NCBI GenBank assembly: GCA_020057015.1
Contig: JAGVGS010000209.1
Location: 1 to 8,110, forward strand
From: Candidatus Omnitrophota bacterium
GTDB taxonomy: Bacteria > Omnitrophota > Gorgyraeia > Aquiviventales > Aquiviventaceae
DNA: 8,110 bases
Direction: 5' to 3'
The translations under genes and the position numbers were made by a program. The notes beneath the pieces are model-generated. The model did no database searches. It saw only the letters and a list, made by a program, of their open reading frames with translations, and was not told the DNA's origin. Of the stretch, positions 6,022 through 8,110 are shown one piece after another (position 1 is the stretch's first letter; the number at the start of each line of letters is the position of its first letter).

Positions 6022-7337
6022 CAGGCTCGGCCCTTGAGCCGGCACAGGGCGGCCAAGCCGCCGGCAGCGGCCTCTTCAATCGGGCCGACGACGGCCATCT
6101 GAAACGCCTCATCGACGAACAAGCGTCGGGCGACGCGGCGAATATCCGCGGCCTGCACCTGCTCCAGGTGCTGCAGCAGCCAGTCCGCATGCGCCACGCG
6201 CCCCACCGTCACCGCTTGCTCGCCCATCCACATCATATGATCCATGGTGTCTTCCAGCCCCATCACGAGCTGCCCGGCGTAATAGTCTTTGGCGCGCCGC
6301 AGCTCGGCGCGGCTCACCAGCTGGTGGCGCAGCCGGAACAGCTCGGCCACCACCGTCTGCACCGTGGCATGGAGCTTGCCGGCATCGCACCCGGCGGAAA
6401 TGACAAAAGCCCCGGTGTCATGGAAGCGCTTGATCTGCGAGCCGATTTCATACACCAGGCCGCGCTTTTCCCGCACCTCGCGAAAGAGGCGCGAGGACAT
6501 GTTCGCCCCCAGCAGCACGTGCAGCAGCTCGAGCGCAAAGCGGTCGGGGTGCGAGCGGGGTACGGCGTACACGCCCAGGCACAAGTGCGTCTGCTCGGTG
6601 GGCCGTTTCCAGATGCGTACCTGCGGGCGGTGGCGGGCGCGCGGCGCGGCCTGAAAGCGGCTGGCGCGTCGCGGCCGCAAACGGCCGAGCATCTGATGAA
6701 TCTCGCGGCGCATGCGCTGCGGCTCAAAGGCCCCGGTCGCGGTCACCAACAGGTTGCGGGGCTGGTACATCGCGCGCCAGTAGCGCACCACCTCGGCGTG
6801 GGTAATGCGCCGCACGCTCTGCTCGGTGCCGGAGAGCAGCATCCCCAGCGGGTGGTTGGGCCAGAGCAGCTCATTAAAGAGATCGTGCACGAGCTGGCCC
6901 GGCGTGTCTTCGTACATGCGAATTTCTTCGATCACCACGTCCCGCTCTTTTTCCGTATCGCGGGGCATCAACCGCGGCTGCTTGACCATGTCGGTGAGCA
7001 CATCCAGCGCCCGGTGCGCGTGGCGCTGCGGCACTTTGGCCATGTAGCAGGTGAACTCTTCGGCGGTGAAGCCATTGAGCGAGCCGCCCACGCCTTCGAC
7101 GTGCTGCTTGAGCTGCTCGCAGCCGCGGCGCCGGGTGCCCTTGAAGAGCAGGTGCTCCAGCAGGTGGGAGATGCCGGAGAGCGCGGCCGGCTCATAGCGG
7201 CCGCCGGCCCGCACCCAGACCCCCACGGAGACCGAGGCCGCCTGCGGCATGGGCTTGAGCGCGATGCCCAGCCCGTTGGGCAGCTGGCTCAGATCATAGG
7301 GCGCAGGCGCGCGTTTACGCAATCGGGCGCTTCGCAT
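6021..7337 (-). CDS. M16 family zinc metallopeptidase (processing-peptidase/YmxG-like)
   Basis: The protein belongs to the pitrilysin/insulinase/mitochondrial-processing-peptidase family. At 438 residues it is a single two-domain unit of the YmxG or MPP-beta size, not the double-length pitrilysin. The inverted zinc motif HxxEH is intact: His58, Glu61, His62 in SHLLEHLLFKGT. The distal glutamate ligand falls in VIEEIRMYEDTPG (Glu137 or Glu138), and NGFTAEEFTCY (89-99) is the usual following strand. The second domain has the hallmark REKRGLVYEIGS. So it is a catalytic, not an inactive, subunit. There is no signal peptide, implying a cytoplasmic location. It overlaps ruvX by 23 bases and rpe by one base (TGATG), with no clear Shine-Dalgarno sequence, which fits coupled translation. 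The natural substrate of such enzymes is mostly unknown; a role in peptide turnover is a family-level inference. Confidence 0.94.
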   Translation of the reverse strand: MRSARLRKRAPAPYDLSQLPNGLGIALKPMPQAASVSVGVWVRAGGRYEPAALSGISHLLEHLLFKGTRRRGCEQLKQHVEGVGGSLNGFTAEEFTCYMAKVPQRHAHRALDVLTDMVKQPRLMPRDTEKERDVVIEEIRMYEDTPGQLVHDLFNELLWPNHPLGMLLSGTEQSVRRITHAEVVRYWRAMYQPRNLLVTATGAFEPQRMRREIHQMLGRLRPRRASRFQAAPRARHRPQVRIWKRPTEQTHLCLGVYAVPRSHPDRFALELLHVLLGANMSSRLFREVREKRGLVYEIGSQIKRFHDTGAFVISAGCDAGKLHATVQTVVAELFRLRHQLVSRAELRRAKDYYAGQLVMGLEDTMDHMMWMGEQAVTVGRVAHADWLLQHLEQVQAADIRRVARRLFVDEAFQMAVVGPIEEAAAGGLAALCRLKGRA

Positions 7338-7734
7338 CGAGATACTGTTGCAAAATCAGTTGCGCGGCGACTTGGTCGATCACGGATTTCCTTTTTTTGC
7401 GCGAGGCTCCGGTGGCCAGCAGCGCGCGCTCCCCTTGCACCGTTGTCAGGCGCTCATCGAGCAGCTGCACCGGCACGGCCAGTGCGCGCTGCAGTGCTTC
7501 GGCAAAATGCTGCACCTTCTTGGCTTGTGGGCCCTCCACGCCGGCCAGGGTCAGCGGTAAACCTAGCACCACCGCGCTGGCCTGATGCTCCTGCACGAGC
7601 GCTTGGATCGCCTGCACGTCCGCTTTCAAGGCACTGCGCTGAAGCACGCTCAGCCGCTGTGCTGTCAAGCCCAGCGTGTCGCTGATGGCGATGCCGATGC
7701 GCTTATCCCCCACATCCAAGCCCAGCACCCGCAT
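7315..7734 (-). CDS. ruvX: RuvX/YqgF family, putative pre-16S rRNA nuclease (Holliday-junction-resolvase fold)
   Basis: YqgF proteins have an RNase H-like fold and are linked to 16S rRNA 5'-end maturation; a Holliday-junction resolvase role has also been proposed. The 139-residue product has the full set of family motifs: GLDVGDKRIGIAISD at residues 5-19 with the first catalytic Asp, VVLGLPLTLAG followed by EGPQA (the glycine-rich core strand), DERLTT with the conserved DE pair, and the C-terminal IDQVAAQLILQQYLD containing the last acidic residue. Length is the family norm. The ATG shares its A with the upstream stop (TAATG), and GGAGG lies 10 bases upstream inside the preceding gene, so it is translationally coupled. 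Its last 23 bases overlap the M16 peptidase start. Confidence 0.95.
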   Translation of the reverse strand: MRVLGLDVGDKRIGIAISDTLGLTAQRLSVLQRSALKADVQAIQALVQEHQASAVVLGLPLTLAGVEGPQAKKVQHFAEALQRALAVPVQLLDERLTTVQGERALLATGASRKKRKSVIDQVAAQLILQQYLDAKRPIA

Positions 7735-8110
7735 TATCGAAACGCCTCCAAACGCTTGTCAGCCTCCACCCGCTTGACGATGTCGCGCACCCGCTGGGTG
7801 CTGGCGCGATCGCAAATCAGCGTGGCTGTAGGCGTGTGCACGACCACGAGATCCTGGACGCCCAGTGTCGCTACCAAATGATCGGGGCTGCCCACCACGG
7901 TCACGCGCCGGCTATCGACCGCGAGCACGCGGCTGCGGCGGGTGCTCAGCGCGGCCCACGTGTCCCAGGCGCCCAGATCGGCCCAGCCAAAGCCGCCCTC
8001 TACCACGAGCCCTTCGCGCAGATGATCCATGACGCCGTGGTCGAACGAAATCGAAGGCAGCGCGCGGTACGCCGGCTTGGCCCTTCGGGCCAGCGCGCCG
8101 GGCGACCCTG
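7734..8110 (-). CDS. manC: Mannose-1-phosphate guanylyltransferase, C-terminal part, cut by window edge
   Basis: This enzyme joins GTP and mannose-1-phosphate to make GDP-mannose for surface polysaccharides and glycans. Only the last 125 or so codons are inside the window; the frame is open at the right edge. The visible part contains LPSISFDHGVMDHL, which matches the family's LPSISIDYAVME segment, then VEGGFGWADLGAWDTW, matching the FGWSDVGSW sugar-binding motif, both characteristic of GDP-mannose pyrophosphorylases. The tail follows the family pattern in which a short beta segment (VATLGVQDLVVVHTPTATLIC) leads to a helical end (QRVRDIVKRVE). There is no sign of a fused phosphomannose isomerase cupin domain, so it is the short, single-function type. 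The stop overlaps the ruvX start (TAATG). Gene symbol given by function; the N-terminal nucleotide-binding motif cannot be checked. Confidence 0.88.
   Translation of the reverse strand, partial: GSPGALARRAKPAYRALPSISFDHGVMDHLREGLVVEGGFGWADLGAWDTWAALSTRRSRVLAVDSRRVTVVGSPDHLVATLGVQDLVVVHTPTATLICDRASTQRVRDIVKRVEADKRLEAFR

Noticed and set aside
6168..7685. 505-codon open frame on the plus strand
   Set aside because: It is antisense to the M16 peptidase and ruvX, both complete with intact motifs. The translation is rich in His, Arg, Gly and Ala with no recognisable domain, as expected for a shadow frame in high-GC DNA.

Overview
The window is a dense, high-GC bacterial chromosomal segment in which every gene I can support lies on the minus strand, so transcription runs from high to low coordinates. 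The gene set is conserved housekeeping: LepA, signal peptidase I, Rpe, RuvX, PgsA and Der. The double ATG and lipobox of the small lipoprotein, together with LepB, point to a bacterium exporting lipoproteins, probably a diderm. I cannot place it firmly. The combination of GDP-mannose pyrophosphorylase, RuvX, an M16 peptidase, Rpe and a hexose-phosphate mutase ahead of lepA-lepB would suit an uncultivated lineage such as Omnitrophota, but that is a guess from general knowledge. No mobile element, CRISPR array, tRNA or rRNA is visible.

Region 8110-3953 (in transcription order) is a tightly coupled block: the 3' end of a mannose-1-phosphate guanylyltransferase gene, ruvX, an M16 zinc peptidase, rpe and an alpha-D-phosphohexomutase. 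Each junction overlaps: TAATG at 7734, 23 bases at 7315-7337, TGATG at 6021 and ATGA at 5359-5362. They are almost certainly one transcript. The guanylyltransferase and the mutase could together make GDP-mannose from mannose-6-phosphate; RuvX, the peptidase and Rpe have no obvious link to that and look like co-transcribed housekeeping genes.

Region 3952-1494 begins with the only notable gap in the first block, about 87 bases, almost filled by a long imperfect inverted repeat that ends on the base before the likely lepA ATG. Then come lepA (translation elongation factor 4) and lepB (signal peptidase I), two bases apart in the classic lepA-lepB order.

Region 1493-1 starts with an 82-base gap holding a plausible promoter and a perfect Shine-Dalgarno sequence for a small glycine-zipper lipoprotein. 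That gene is followed by a strong 13-bp hairpin, then pgsA (phosphatidylglycerophosphate synthase) and the 5' part of der (ribosome-assembly GTPase), which runs off the left edge. LepB, the lipoprotein and PgsA all concern the membrane or envelope; PgsA makes the phosphatidylglycerol precursor that is also the usual diacylglyceryl donor for lipoprotein maturation.

No previously undescribed multi-gene system is evident. The items most worth a second look are the structured lepA leader with its competing GTG/ATG starts, the placement of the hairpin directly upstream of pgsA, and the paired CPxxG motifs at the end of the glycine-zipper lipoprotein.
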